A stretch of DNA of 64,000 bases from Persicaria tinctoria (GCA_037127255.1 JBANSL010000004.1:88556627-88620626), one strand, 5' to 3'. Counted from the first letter of the stretch, positions 46,834-62,032 are shown. The notes: generated by a model from the letters alone, not told the origin. Program-made: numbers and translations.

Positions 46834-48880
46834 TTCATCCACCTCTAAAAACAAGTCTCGTCCCCGAGACTAAAATCATTCTAAAGCTGAGGGAAGGAAA
46901 TTGAAATCGGTGAGTCCGATGATCATGTCGTAGACCCCGTAAGAACCTCATAAGTGCACCTATCAAGCCCTCAAAGTATCTTCGTCGTGACCATGATATC
47001 CCCAATTGGTCGTAATAAGTATGGGATATGGGCCTTTATCACTTCCTTACCCCGAGTCCCCGACTTCTCGGTTTTTATCATAACTCAAAAGCATCATAGC
47101 GTCCGGACTAGGTCTTAGCAAACAATCTATAAGTGCCCCGATAAAATGCTTGTATCCATTTCGTGAGACGTCATAATGTAAAGTTCAAAAGAGTTTTGTA
47201 AATGGAAAGATTGGCCTTGAAATCATTGAAATTCTCAATATCGTTTATTCTTTTAAAATCCAAATTGGTCATTTCCAAAACCGCTCAAAATATTCAAATC
47301 CGACGTTTAACCAAGCAACTTTACACCAAGAACAAGTCAAATCCTTTCAAATCAAGATTTCATCAAAAGCTTCCAAAAACCAAATCAGTTTCTCGCATAT
47401 CAATAAATCCAATTCAGAAGCTTGGAGGTGGTTCCACCTCCAAGGGTTAATATCATATTCTCTTCATAGTTTCCAGAATCAAGTCAATATATCAATCTTA
47501 ACTCAATGGGAATCATAAGCCAAGAAATGCATAATCGCATAAACCAACCAATCTCCAACCAGCACGTCATAAGGCAAGTCTCAAAGCACATATACTAACA
47601 CAGTGTCAGAAGGTCACATCAAGCATCTCCACATCATACTAAGGCCATAATATATATGCATCCCAACAACATAACAAAATCATAACAAACATCTCGACAT
47701 CACACCAGAAGTCATAAAAGTATCTCATCATCATAGAGTCAACGAACCAAAAACCCTTTGTCAACACATCAACACAACAAGGTCATGCCATTGCGATTCA
47801 GCAAAAGAGGGGGTCAAGAAGTATATCAATCATCAAAATATCAGCATATTCACCAGACATCATCTCAACTCATTACAATGTCATATATCGATCATTTAAC
47901 AGTCACACATCATTATCTCATATATAATTCATATTCATGCCCCAAGTCGTATTCATCATTTACATATTCATAATCATGTTGCCGACCATATAATACAACA
48001 TCATGTTTACTACCACATAATATATAACAACATGCTTTCAAATAACACATCATTATCTCATATATCACATCACAACACATCATAACATGCTTCTAAAACA
48101 ACATAACAGGATAGTAAATCATCAATATATCATGATAACACTTGTCACTACCAACTAGATTTCAATATTGCATATCAACATGTAATATCGATCCATACCT
48201 TCTTCGCAACCAACACAGCAGTAGCTCCAGCTTGTTGATCATTCCATACCTTCTTTGCAAAGTAGCACTCTGATCATATAACAACAAAGAAATGAGGCCA
48301 ACATTGCAGTTTCAGCAAGAAGACTAAAGGATGCAGTTGTGCAACTAGTTGTTGCATTGAGAACAATGGAAGACAATACCATAAAGGCATAAAAGCTAAC
48401 GAAGGCGTTCTCGAATGTTGTTGACAAAAGTTCAATTTACTTCTCCATTTGCCACATTTGTTTTGTACTTTCAACATAATAACAACCTTTCTTATAAGGA
48501 ATCCGAGTACATATCTCAACTAAACTGAAAGCAATCAACGCTAAGTTCTTGACATACTTAAAGATCTAATAATCTTAAGTTAAAATTCAATGATCAGTGA
48601 TCACTACTCAAATTAGCTTCTGTGCATCATCCAATTGCTACTAGAAGACAAATAACAAACCTTAGTCCTTGCACACTTGACACTTCCAACTACCAAATCT
48701 TTTGCCACTGAATTTATTCAGCTGATACATACATATTGCACTATTTCTCCAATCAATTGCCACTATAAGACAAAATTTTGCCATAGGAATTCCGAATGAT
48801 ACTCCGTATATGGGTATGTATGGCATATCAAATAAGCAGTTAAAAAAATAAACAGAAGTAGATGTTTTTTTTTTAATTAG
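46834..48880. other. Gypsy-derived and AT-rich non-coding DNA
   Basis: Adjacent to the old LTR; contains tcgtccccgagac and long catcataacaac-type sequence (47640-48200) resembling non-coding internal regions of plant gypsy elements. No gag or pol domain is readable. Confidence 0.4.
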
Positions 48881-48889
48881 GTAAAAGAG

Positions 48890-49153
48890 GTGTATGGATG
48901 CAAAAAGTAGTTAAAATTTTGAGTTAAAAAAAAGCTAATGGAAGGTGTTTTTTTTGTGTTTAAATTTTTAACTACTAAAATTAACACACTCTTTTTACAA
49001 TGTTTATTTATTTATCACAATTAAAACACCTTTTTACCCCATACGGAGATTATTTTGTTGTTTAAATTTTTAACTATTTTTACCAACCATTTATAAATTT
49101 TACCATATTTATAATTTTAGTCAGTTTATTAACCCCGTCCCATACGAACTCAT
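48890..49153. mobile_element. PIF/Harbinger-like MITE
   Basis: The left end is close to GAGGTGTATGGATGC, the right end is CCCCGTCCCATACGAACTC, and the interior shares tataattttagtcagtttat with the elements at 3081 and 43660. Confidence 0.5.
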
Positions 49154-49285
49154 AGTTCAGGTTCAAATAAGTACTAACTGTACTATCAGACACCAATGAA
49201 TCAAATTCACACTTTCTTAATTTAGAATGAATGGCAGGAATTCAAAATAAAAAAGCCTATAGTTAGCTACTTTGTGTGATGTAAC

Positions 49286-50360
49286 TAGAGCTGGCAATTC
49301 GGGTTATTCGTTCGGGTTCGGGTCGATCACATTCGGATCGGGTCACTGATGAGTCGGGTCAACTCCGTCAAGATTTTTGTGTTGGACTTGGTCGGGTCGG
49401 GTCGGGTCGGATTCGGTCAAAATGAAATTCAAATTGGTCGGGTTTCGGTCAGAATCGGGTTGGACCCATTCGAGTTTTCGGTCAGAATCGGGTCGGTCTC
49501 GTTCGGGTTTTGGGTCGGTACTCGGGTCGGTCCCCGATATATCGGAGATATTTAGAATCCGTTACCAATTTACCATATAGCCATATATCATATAGGTATT
49601 AGGTATATCGGATCAAAATTTAAAATTTTTATTTTATCAAGTTTATGGGTAATTTTACAATTTAAATATTAATTTTTCATGTTTATTTTTAAATTTTGAA
49701 GTATAAATATAATACGACCCCGATAAGCGATATTTAGAAGTTAGAACATTGCTTTTGGGTAATCAATTTTATTAAATTGAATATGTAATTCATGTTATTT
49801 ATGGATTTCGATCAAAAAACATTTTAGTACAATTAAATATGATTCAATAAATAATCTACTCATTGGCTCGTAAACTCAATGTTGTTAAACTCTCGATTCG
49901 ATCCTACAATCTAAAAATGGAAAAATGATCCCGGTCCTTTATTGCGATTATAACGATCCTATAAAATGTCTATTATAAGAAATTTCTAATATTTACCCTT
50001 TATCTATATTATATTTAGTTTATTTTTAAAATTTTACATCTTTATGGGTATTTTTTATGATTTAACATAATATTTATCGAATATTAAACATAGTAACTTC
50101 ATTTAAAAGAAAATTCAGTTGGGAATCGGGTCGGGTTGGGCGTCGGGTCGGGTTGGGCGTCGGGTCGGGTCTTATTTGAGTCGGATTCGGGCTGAGTCGG
50201 GTTTGTCTGTATTCGGGTCACTTCGGGTTTCGGGTCAAAGTCGGTCGGGCTCGGTTTCGGGTTCGGGTTATGCATAACGCTAAATTTTCGGGTTCGGTCG
50301 GATTTCGGTTCGGATTGGTCGGTTGGGTTTCTCGGGTCGGGTCAGATTTTGCCAGCTCTA
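49286..50360. mobile_element. hAT element with TCGGGT subterminal repeats
   Basis: Perfect 12-bp inverted ends TAGAGCTGGCAA, direct 8-bp duplications GATGTAAC at 49278-49285 and 50361-50368, 1075 bp. About 260 bp at each end is full of TCGGGT/TCGGATTCGG words, with AT-rich DNA between. The paralogous block at 36901-36935 shows the sequence without this insert. Confidence 0.92.
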
Positions 50361-50670
50361 GATGTAACATTGTAACCCTAGGGCCGCCCCTACGTTTAAC
50401 ATTACAACCTTTCTTTTTTTTGGTGCTTTTAACATTACAACCTAATATTTAGTATTAGTACCAAAAAAAGTAATTTGAAAAATTGGGATTGTTGATGCAT
50501 ATATGAGGAGAGGACATCACATGACTTTTTATTCAATTTGTGTGATTTTCTCTTGATACATTTTATTTATGTGTTTTTTTTCCCTTCACAAATATCTTCT
50601 TTAATCCTATAATATAACTAGAGATAATTTTATTGTGGATGGAATCAAATTAGTTCAATAGTAAATCATA

Positions 50671-50890
50671 CTCCCTCCTATTCAAAATATATGTCATTTG
50701 TCTTATCAATATCCATTTCAAAAGAGTTGAAAATGGTATAAAATATCATATTTTTTCTTAATTTTTTTTACAATTCAATGCATACTTATTATTAATAAAT
50801 ATTAGGTTGTAATTTTTTTTAAAAAATATCTATATAATTTTTAACCCCTAAATAAATGGTGAAAAGTAAAATGACATATATTTTGAAGTA
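50671..50890. mobile_element. Stowaway-like MITE
   Basis: CTCCCTCCTATTCAAAATAT at the left and ...ATATATTTTGAAGTA at the right, TA at the left flank; the right terminus is eroded. Confidence 0.65.
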
Positions 50891-51118
50891 CTAGAAAAAT
50901 AAACTTCAAAACCAAAGTTAATTAGACATGGAAATTTGAAAAGATCTAATCAAATACTATATACTCCACATAGCAAAAATATCATCATACTGTTAGGAGG
51001 TGTATAAGCATGATTTGTAGAACAATTTCTCATTCATAATCAAAATCATATGTTTTACTCGTATTACCCTATCTCACTCTACCATTAGCTCCAACTAACT
51101 ACCTAAGGGCCTAACAGA

Positions 51119-52575
51119 TTGGTATCAGACTTGCGGTTCTTGGCTATGGCGGATGGCACATGCTTGAAGGCGATGGAGAAAGTGGATGGCCAGCTCCAAC
51201 AGCTTCAGCAATTTGCGACTTCGACACAGGAACGATTGGCGGAAGCTGTTCAAAAACAGGACGATCAGTGCAAGATTCTACATGCACAACAACAAGCCAT
51301 TGCAGATCTCCGGAAATCGACAGAGGAATTCCACCAAATGCAGCTACGAACGGATCAGAATGTGGCTCAAACCGCGGAGTGGATTCGGATCCAAAACCAG
51401 AAAGCAGCACCGCACTTCAATGTCGCGGGCGATCAGTAAGACAAAACTCCACCAGGTGCGAATCGGGAATTCGCGGAAGATTCAGGACCATATAGACCTC
51501 CGCCGATGAGGAATGATGGATTCTTGGTCGGGCAAAACCGATCGAGTTTCCCTCATTCGACGAGAAGAAACCTCGAAGCTGGGTGCGTAAGTGCGAGAAG
51601 TACTTCTCCATCTTCGGCATCCAAGAACACCAAAAGGTAGAATTGGCGGCCATGTATATGCAATATCGCGCGGATACGTGGATTCAAGGCTACCTGATGC
51701 AAAGAAGAGGTGTTTGTTGGAAAGAAATGAGCTACGTCCTATGCAGCAGGTTCAGAGAGGACGATCTCGAGGGAGTCGAAATAGTTGAGGAATTCAACAA
51801 ATTGGCTCAGGAGGACGATCTCGAGGAATATAACGAGAAATTTGAAGATCTGATAGCAGGTATGTTGTCGTATAATCCCCAGCTCCCAGAAAACTATTTC
51901 GTGACGAGTTATATTAGTGGTTTTAAATCGGAAATCAAACCATTGGTTAAGCTGGGAAGACCGAGAGATCTCGGTGAAGGATTGGAACTCGCCCGATTGC
52001 ATAATGATGCAGTCCAGGCATTGGTAAAAATGAGCAAGAATCCGTGGAAAGGGAGGAATTCCATGTTTAGATCACAGGAAAGCGTGCATGTGAATCAGAC
52101 ATGCACCAAGAATCCACCTGACTTCAAAAGAACTACGGGGCTATGCTTCAGATGTGGGGAGAAATACTTTGTCGGTCATCGCTGCAAGGTTTCCTCAGTC
52201 AAGCATCTGACATCGCAAGGCACAGAATCGGAGGAGGAAACTAAACCTGTGGATCTGGGAACACTAGGGGAAGATCAGCTTGACGAGGAACAAGAGAGTT
52301 TTGTAAGAGCACTGACGGGTAATGACTCGGACACTTCAATCATGGTTAAAGGCTACATTGGGGATAGAATGATCAATTTCCTCATTGATAGTGGATCAAC
52401 TCATAGTTTTGTTGATCCCATGGTGGCTAAGGAAGGAGGCTTCAGACTCACACCAGCTACATTGATGATTGTGGAAGGACTGAACAAAGGAAAGCTCTTC
52501 TGTAGACAGAAATGTAAGGACTTCAAGTGGAATATATGCAAGGGGGTAGCTATTCTTTTGATATTCGGGCATTAA
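51119..52575 (+). pseudogene. gag-protease region of the gypsy element
   Basis: The gag begins at 51119 in one frame (stop near 51439) and continues in another from about 51560, so a frameshift separates them. A zinc-knuckle-type CFRCGEKYFVGHRC lies near 52145, and the aspartic protease signature LIDSGSTHSF near 52384. A TAA at 52573-52575 closes the frame, with codon-like sequence in adjacent frames beyond it. Confidence 0.85.
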
Positions 52576-53012
52576 AGGTGGGGTGAATTTGAACTGCTAT
52601 TAGGGGTGAATTGGATGAAAAATTATAGCCCGGTACAGTTTGACTATAATAAAATCACCATCGCCTTTTCCAATGATGGAAAGAAGGTGGAATTACAAGG
52701 GATTGTAGAGCAAAGGAAGGGAGCTGCAATCAAACACCTCACGGGGAAGGAATTACAGTCCTTGGTAAGGGGTAAGGAGCATGAGACTATCATTCAGGTT
52801 GCTCAGGTCTTCCACCTGTGTTCTGCAGAGGAGCCAATTTCAAGAAGGATTGGTGAGGTTCTAGACCAGTTCAAAGAGTCTTTGAGGAACCCACACACCT
52901 TCCTCTTGAACGTGGGTGTGAGCACAACATTCCTTTGAAGCCAGGCACATAAGCTATCTGTTCCAAGCCTTACCCTTACCCACATGGCCAGAAGAATGAA
53001 ATCGAAAAACAA

Positions 53013-54612
53013 GTGAGGGAAATGCTGGCAACATGCCTCATCAGACCCAGTCAGAGCCCTTTTGCATCCCCAACATTGTTGGTGAAGAAAAAAGATGGCA
53101 CCTGGCGCTTCTGTGTCGATTATAGAAGGTTGAATGAGTCAACAATGAAAGACAAGTTTCTCATTCCCAATATTGAGAAGCTGTTAGATGAGCTTCATGG
53201 AGCCATGGTGTTCTCCAAGCTAGACCTCAGGGCCGGGTATCACCAAGTAAGGGTGGCTGAGAATGATATAGCAAAAACTACCTTCAGAACTCACAATGGA
53301 CATTTTGAGTTCAACGTGATGCCCTTTGGATTAACCAATGCTCCAGCCACCTTCCAGTCTCTCATGAATGTGGTATTTGCTGAATTCCTAAGAAAATTTG
53401 TTCTAGTTTTCTTTGATGATATATTGGTTTATAGTAGATCTATGGAAGAACATGTGAACCATCTGAAATCAGTCCAAAAAAATGGAGAATCACCAACTGT
53501 TTGCTAAAAGATCTAAATGCAGTTTTGGAGTTGCTCAGGTGGAGTATTTGGGTCATGTGATCTCAAAGGAAGGGGTATCTACTGATAACTCCAAAATCGA
53601 GGCTATTGTGAACTGGCATACACCTAGGACTGAGAAAGAACTAAGAAGCTTTTTGGGGTTGGCAGGCTATTATAGGCGATTCATCAAAAAAATTGGAAGT
53701 ATTTGCAGACCATTGACTGAACTTTTGAAGAAGGAAGGCTTTGTGTGGACCATTAGTAGTACAAGTGCCTTCCACCAGATAAAGAAATTGCTAGCTTCCC
53801 AACCAGTACTGGCTCTTCCCAACTTCTCTCTCCCATTTCAGATTGAGGCAGACGCATGTGAAGTGGGCATTGGTGCAGTATTGATGCAGCAAGGAAGACC
53901 TTTGGCTTTCATTAGCAAGGCCCTACATGGACAACATCTCCTATTGTCCATATATGAGAAAGAATTACTGGCAATTCTTTATGCAGTTGATAGATGGCGC
54001 CATTACTTGGAACCCCACCCCTTTGTGATTATTACAGATCACCAGAGCCTCAGACATTTGCTAGATCAACAGGTAACAACTCACCTACAGAAGAAAGCAG
54101 TTAGGAAATTGCTTGGATTATCTTACTCCATTCAGTACAGGATGGGAAGATGCAACCCAGTGGCTGATGCATTGTCGAGAAGAGGATTATCTGCACCAGT
54201 GGTGACTAAAGAGCAGTGCCAAGCAATGGTGGTGATCACACCATCTTGGATGCAAGAGGTGAGTGGCAGTTATGTTGATGATGAGGAGATTGACAAGGTC
54301 AAGGCAGAGGCTGTTGTAGATCCACACTCGAAGTTTAAGTGGCAGGGAGATATATTGAGATACAAGGGCAGAGTGGTGATTGGAAACAACCAGGAGTTGA
54401 GATCCAAGATCACTAAAGCATTTCATGTCGAGGCTACTGGTGGACATTCAGGTGGCAGAGCAACTTACCATCGAATTAAGTCCTTGTTTTATTGGACCAA
54501 ATTGAAGGCATTTGTGGAAACATTCATCAAGGAATGTGATGTTTGTCAGAGGCATAAGCATGAGACATTAGCCTACCCAGGTCTGCTTCAACCACTGCCT
54601 ATTCCAGATTGA
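53013..54612 (+). pseudogene. RT, RNase H and integrase N-terminus of the gypsy element
   Basis: RT blocks: [35 protein letters not shown] and FFDDILVYS. The reading frame shifts at an A7 run near 53476. RNase H follows (IEADACEVGIGAVL, then IYEKELLAILYAV), then the integrase zinc-binding region (H...H, CDVCQRHK). A TGA at 54610-54612 separates this frame from the in-phase integrase core. Confidence 0.88.
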
Positions 54613-54630
54613 CCTTGGCATTCCATTAGC

Positions 54631-55668
54631 ATGGATTTCGTGGAAGGCTTGCCTAAGTCTAAAGGATTCGATGTGATCCTAGTTGTGGTGGACAGATTGA
54701 CAAAATATGGTCACTTTCTTTTGCTCAGTCACCCATTCTCAACAAGCCAGGTTGCCCAGCTATTCATGGACAATGTGTACAAGCTCCATGGTCTACCACG
54801 AGATATTGTCTCTGACAGGGATAAGGTGTTCACTAGTCACCTGTGGAAGGAGCTCTTCTCTAACCTGGGAACATCTCTCAGCATGTCCACAACCTATCAC
54901 CCACAAACTGACGGGCAAATTGAGAGAGTAAACCAGTGCCTAGAATCATATTTGAGGTACATGACATCGGCAATGCCTAAGCAATGGGCAAGGTGGATAA
55001 CACTGGCAGAATGGTGGTATAACACCACCTATCATACAGCTTTGAAGACATCCCAATTCCAAGCTTTGTATGAGTACCAACCACCTCAGTTGGGGTTAAG
55101 AGCAAGTCATGTCACTACTGCATCAGTGGAAGACTGGTTCCAAGAAAGAGATGAGGCATTGCAGGTGTTGAAGGAAGGATTGAGCTCAGCACAAGAAAGA
55201 ATGAAGTTTTTTGCCAATGCTAGAAGATCTGAGAGAACACTGCAGGTGGGAAATTGGGTATATCTCAAGTTACAACCTTACAGGCACACATCATTAGCTT
55301 TGAGGAAATGCCGGAAGTTGAGCGCCAAGTTCTATGGACCATTCGAAATCATCAAGAAAATTGGAGAGACTACATACCACCTACATCTTCCAGCTTTTTC
55401 AAAATTGCACCCAGTTTTCCATGTGTCTCAGCTCAAAAGAAGAGTGGGAGCATCCATGCCAGTGCAACCCGAGCTTCCAGTGGTGGAGGATTCAAGCCAG
55501 TTTGTGGTGGCTCCCGAAGCAGTGCTTGCTTCCAGGGTGCAGGAACTGTCCAACGGTGATCCTGTGGTCGAGTGGCTTGTCAAGTGGGTCAATCTACTAT
55601 CAAAAGAGGCAACCTGGGAGCCCGCTGGGCACATCTTACACCAATTTCCCAACTTTTCTTCACCATAG
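54631..55668 (+). pseudogene. Integrase core and chromodomain-like C-terminus of the gypsy element
   Basis: The catalytic D-D-E region is visible (VVDRLTKYGHF, SDRDKVFTS, TDGQIERVNQ). The C-terminal KLHPVFHVSQLK block leads into LVKWVNLLSKEATWEP, which resembles the chromodomain that directs chromovirus integration. This portion is uninterrupted for 345 codons; its start codon is merely the first ATG after the TGA. Confidence 0.88.
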
Positions 55669-55983
55669 CCCTTGAGGGCAAGGTCTCCTTAAGAAGGGAG
55701 TGGTGTTAGGAGTGTATATAAGCATGATTTGTAGAACAACTTCTCATTCATAATCAAAATCGTATGCTTTACTCCTATTACCCTATCTCACTCTACCATT
55801 AGCTCCAACTAACTACCTAAGGGCCTAACAGATACCAACATGTGAAGCCGATGTTAGCATAGTGTTTTCAAGTAAAAAAACCTACTGGCTCAAGCCAGTA
55901 TCATAATTGTGTGCTTAGTGAAAAAGTGACCATGTCAATATCAAATCGGTTAAGTTATAGTTCAAAATTATCAGGGTTTCATC

Positions 55984-56827
55984 TAGACCTGTCAAAACAC
56001 AATCCAACCCGGTCGACCTGACCCGAACGCCCGAAAAATTTACGACTCGAACTCGAAAATTTTGACCCGGAATTTTTTTCCGACCCGAACCTGAAAAACC
56101 CGGAAATTTTCTGGGTAATCAGGGTTTTGACCCGATTTACCCAATTGATCCGTTGACCCGGTTGATTTATAAGTATATATGATTAATTTTTTTTTATGGA
56201 GATTCCAATTTATTACATTTTATAATTACAATCATTTGATCTTTCATTTTCAAATCAACTTTTATATTTATTTGTATTGTGTAATACTCCATCCGATCGA
56301 TAGTATTTGATTTTTTATTTTTCAATAGACTTTTTTAAGAAGATAGAAATTCTAAAAAATATTAAAATATTAAAACAATTCTATCCTTACTACTAATTGC
56401 ATGAAATTATTTTTAAAAAATTATTTGAAAATTTGATATTTTATATATTATTACATTTTATTAAAAATTATGAGAAATAATAAAAATCAAATGTTTTTTT
56501 AATAAAATGTAATAATATATACAATATCAATTTTTTAATTATTTTTAAAAAATTATTTAAAATTTTGATATTTATATATTATTACATTTTATTAAAAATT
56601 ACAAGAAATAATAAAAATCAAATAGTTTATATCAGATATAGTATATAATTACAAGCATTAGAACTTATGAACAACGTCTTTAATTTTAGAATTTTAAATT
56701 TATCGCAAAATTATCAAATCACGATTTTTTTAATTTAAAAAAGAAAAAATTGACCAACCCGAAGTCCGTATTATTCGGGACCCGAAGCTACCTGAGCCCG
56801 ACCCGAATGACCCGTTTGACAGGTCTA
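55984..56827. mobile_element. hAT element with GACCCG subterminal repeats
   Basis: Inverted ends TAGACCTGTCAAA (13 bp, perfect), 8-bp duplications GTTTCATC at 55976-55983 and 56828-56835, 844 bp. Both ends are rich in cccgaa/gacccg words. An inner Stowaway-like segment (about 56287-56640, from actccatccgatcg) is nested in the AT-rich middle. Confidence 0.9.
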
Positions 56828-57418
56828 GTTTCATCTAATCATATTTGATGACCCTGATTAATTTAAACAAAAATCAAGACTCTTAGAGCATCCACGTCTC
56901 TATAAGATTTCCTATTTTGGGGATTTTGAAATTTTTGAAGACTTTTAAGACGTATTTTGGTCCAACAAATTCCCAAACTCATTCTAAAAAATGGGAAAGC
57001 AGTAGAAAAAATAAAGATAAAGATACTTTCCTAAATTTGCATCATTTTCCAAAACTAAATGATTCTCCAAATCTTCGAAAGAGCTTCCCAAAACTAAATA
57101 ATTCTCCAGATCTTCGAAATGAGGAAGCTCTGTACTTGAAACAAAAATAATTATTTTCCATTACGAAATGAGGAAGCTCTGTAATTGAAACAAAAATAAT
57201 TATTTTCCATTTTGAAGGAATTTCAGGGATACCGTACTCCCTGATAAAATAGTCTCGTGCCAATTAGGCTTACTAGTTTCGATATTAATGTACCTAATTC
57301 ACAAGATGTTAGGATGCTTATGAGATCATCAAAGAAACGTACTCCCTGATAAAAATAAATAAATGGACATATAGAACGACACGTGGAGATATTACAAGAT
57401 ATGTTATACAAACAAATA

Positions 57419-57699
57419 TTCCATCCGTCCTAAAATACATTGTATTTTATCATTTTGTACAAAGTTTAATAAAACACTTTACTTTTTAAAAAACATCATC
57501 ATTACACTAACTTTTTCATAAATTTTTATTATTTTTTAACACCCACTACACATTTTAACCAATCAAATTATTTTAAAAAATCAACATCACACAAACCAAT
57601 ACAAATCATTACAATTTTCTACCTAAAAAACATAAAATATCATCTATTGTTGGACAAAATTTTACCTCTAAAAACCCATATATTGTTGGACGGAGGGAG
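57419..57699. mobile_element. Stowaway-like MITE
   Basis: TTCCATCCGTCCTAAAATAC at the left, TTGGACGGAGGGAG at the right, TA at both sides; 281 bp. Confidence 0.75.
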
Positions 57700-58198
57700 T
57701 AATTAACAATTTGCAGTGTTATTCTTATAGATTTGACGAAAACTCTACAAGTTAGAAATTAAACCTCTCACGAATAAACGAGCCCTAAAAAAAAAATACA
57801 AATAGAGATAAAATGAAAAGATCATAACCATTGAATTGAATTATAATTTAATGATCAAAATAACTATTGCATCAAATCTACCAATCCAATAGAGGGTCTT
57901 TTACTTGGCATGAGTTCCAGATTTCTAGCAGAGTTGTGAATAAACCTACTAGAATTCATACTCAAATCAAATTTAACAATTCAAAACTTAAAACTATGTT
58001 TAATTTTTCGGATTTGGTAAGTTTTGTTTGGGTAGTACTGTACTGTAGTATAATACTATTGTGGGTTCGAGTTGGCTTGAGACTCCCATAATCAGAGATC
58101 CGTGTTCGAATCCTGGGAACGAAACACTATGACATGAAATGGGCTATACTGTTGGGATTCTAAAACAGTCATCCCCATTGGTTGTGGGCAGTAGCTAG

Positions 58199-58775
58199 TA
58201 GGGGTGTTATTCGAGCCGAAATAGTCGAGCTTGACATTGCTTCGTTTGTTAAACGAGCTTTCTATTTTGTTTAAGTTTGACTTGTTTAGGAAATGAACGA
58301 GCTCGAGCCGAGCTTTTTTCGAGCTTTAAGTAGTTCTACTTGGTTATAACATACTCCATCCGTTAATTAAAACTTGACGTTTTACTATTCACGCACGCTT
58401 TTTGAAGTGTTAAAAACTATATAAAATATTAACTTTTTTAATATATTTTTTTAATAAGTTTATACTTGTTACTATTAAGTATGAATTTATGAAAACAAAT
58501 TTTAAAAAAAGTTAATATTTCATATAGTTTTTATCATTCTAAAAAAGCGTGCATGAATAGTAAACGACAAGTTTTAATTAACAGAGGGAGTATTAACTTA
58601 AAGGAAATTTTAGAAATTCCATTGAATTCGAGCTATTCGAGTTTTATTCGAACGAGCCGAGTTTTGAACCAAGCTTAAAATTTTGTTCAAACTCGGCTTG
58701 TTTAAATAAGTGAACAAGCTCAAGTCGAGCTTTTTCGAGTCGATTCCGAGCTGTTCAGTTCATATAACAGCCCTA
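58199..58775. mobile_element. hAT-like element with GAGCTCG repeats and nested Stowaway
   Basis: TAGGGGTGTTAT at the left and ATAACAGCCCTA at the right, with repeated cgagctcgag/aacgagct words. The flanks share only GTAG, so the 8-bp duplication has decayed. The Stowaway at 58354-58590 is inserted inside. Confidence 0.65.
58354..58590. mobile_element. Stowaway-like MITE (237 bp)
   Basis: CTCCATCCGTTAATTAAAAC to AACAGAGGGAG, with TA at 58352-58353 and 58591-58592. Same length as, and nearly identical to, the element at 33530-33766. Confidence 0.85.
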
Positions 58776-58921
58776 GTAGGCGCGCGGTAAAAGTACAACA
58801 AAAGGCGGGGAAGTCTACCGTCTACACAATGATTTAAACTTTTGCGTTAAAAAGGTGGATTACAATCTTACAAAATAAATCTTTACTCGCAAATAACTCC
58901 TTGAAAAAATGCTAAAAATTG

Positions 58922-59060
58922 CACATTCCTCAATTAATACCAAAAATTGCATTTTTTCTACAAGTTGAACACATTCCTCAATTAATATCAAAAATTGCAC
59001 ATTTTCTACAAGTTGAACACATTCCTCAATTAATACCAAAAATTGCATATTTTCTACAAG
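58922..59060. repeat. Three 48-bp tandem repeats upstream of CYP87-like gene B
   Basis: Units begin at 58922, 58970 and 59018, each starting CACATTCCTCAATTAATA and ending near CTACAAGTTGAA; the third is cut by a T run. A further ttttctacaagttgaa occurs at 59096. They lie 160-300 bp before the start codon and could influence transcription. Confidence 0.85.
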
Positions 59061-59132
59061 TTTTTTTTTTTTTTTAACAGTAGGCAAAATGTCATATTTT
59101 CTACAAGTTGAAAATTCTTCCCTTGCCTACTT

Positions 59133-59140
59133 ATAAATAA
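59133..59140 (+). promoter_or_regulatory. TATA box of CYP87-like gene B
   Basis: TATAAATA, 83 bp upstream of the ATG at 59223 and 71 bp before the alternative ATG at 59211. Confidence 0.6.
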
Positions 59141-59222
59141 CTTCCCCGAATAAGTAAGTATGCACACACAACTCATACACACCTTCTCTACTCTCTCTTC
59201 ATTTCTTGGCATGAAAGATAAC

Positions 59223-61493
<2,271 letters not shown>

Positions 61494-61908
61494 TCGAAAT
61501 ACAGCATGCAAGACATTTGTGGAAGAATATATATGCCTTTCTGTAGTGATTTGATCATGTGAATCTCAGCATTATTAAGATATGAAGTTGCTGAGTGTGC
61601 TTTCTTCAACTTTATACTAGATATACGCGTGTGTGTATGTGTGTGCTTTGTTCTAATCAGAGAATGACTAAATAGGCTAAATAAAGGCTTTCATGCGGAA
61701 AGCTCCTTGTAATTTGTTCTATCTGAATTGTACTACGTAAAAGCTAAGAATCTTAATGGACTCGTGTTTATGGAATGCAATCTATCTGAATTGTTTACTC
61801 ACAGAAATTTAAAGAAACTTTGAATTCTAAACTCACCATTTGGAATTTGGATTGTACTGGCAACAAAGATAACCAGAAACTGTACTATTGATCAAACTAA
61901 GAAACTAC

Positions 61909-62032
61909 TCAAGTCATATCATAACTGCAGATGAGAATTTCCTGCTCAAACAATCTCTTATCTTCTCCAAATGAGCCATGATTTTCTGGCATCAGATGAA
62001 AATCAAGAAGCCAGAAGAAACGGATCCTACAC
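61909..62032 (-). other. Conserved minus-strand ORF segment downstream of copy B
   Basis: The minus strand reads a segment (PENHGSFGEDKRLFEQEIL) that recurs, with decay, after copy A (NQDSFGEEK, near 22349) and after copy C (PENHGSFGEEKALF then a stop, near 63395). It is part of the duplicated unit, tail-to-tail with the P450. Whether it was ever coding or is merely conserved 3' flank is unclear. Confidence 0.35.

Larger units (their letters stand above)
50991..55830 (+). mobile_element. Ty3/gypsy chromovirus-like LTR retrotransposon (inactive)
   Basis: LTRs of 126 and 127 bp (50991-51116, 55704-55830) begin TGTTAGGAG and end GGGCCTAACA. A partial initiator-Met primer site TGGTATCAGAC follows the first, and AAGAAGGGAGTGG precedes the second. 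The flanks CATAC and GATAC agree at 4 of 5 bases. The order of domains is gag, protease, RT, RNase H, integrase and a chromodomain-like end, which is Ty3/gypsy order. Several frameshifts and stops disable it (see the next entries). Confidence 0.92.

Noticed and set aside
58030..58140. Second SINE or tRNA near a GTTCGAATCC box
   Set aside because: A B-box-like word is present but no A box at the right distance and no cloverleaf.
59160..59222. Upstream ATG at 59160 as the start of copy B
   Set aside because: It would add 21 residues absent from copy A and lies close to the expected transcription start behind the TATA box.
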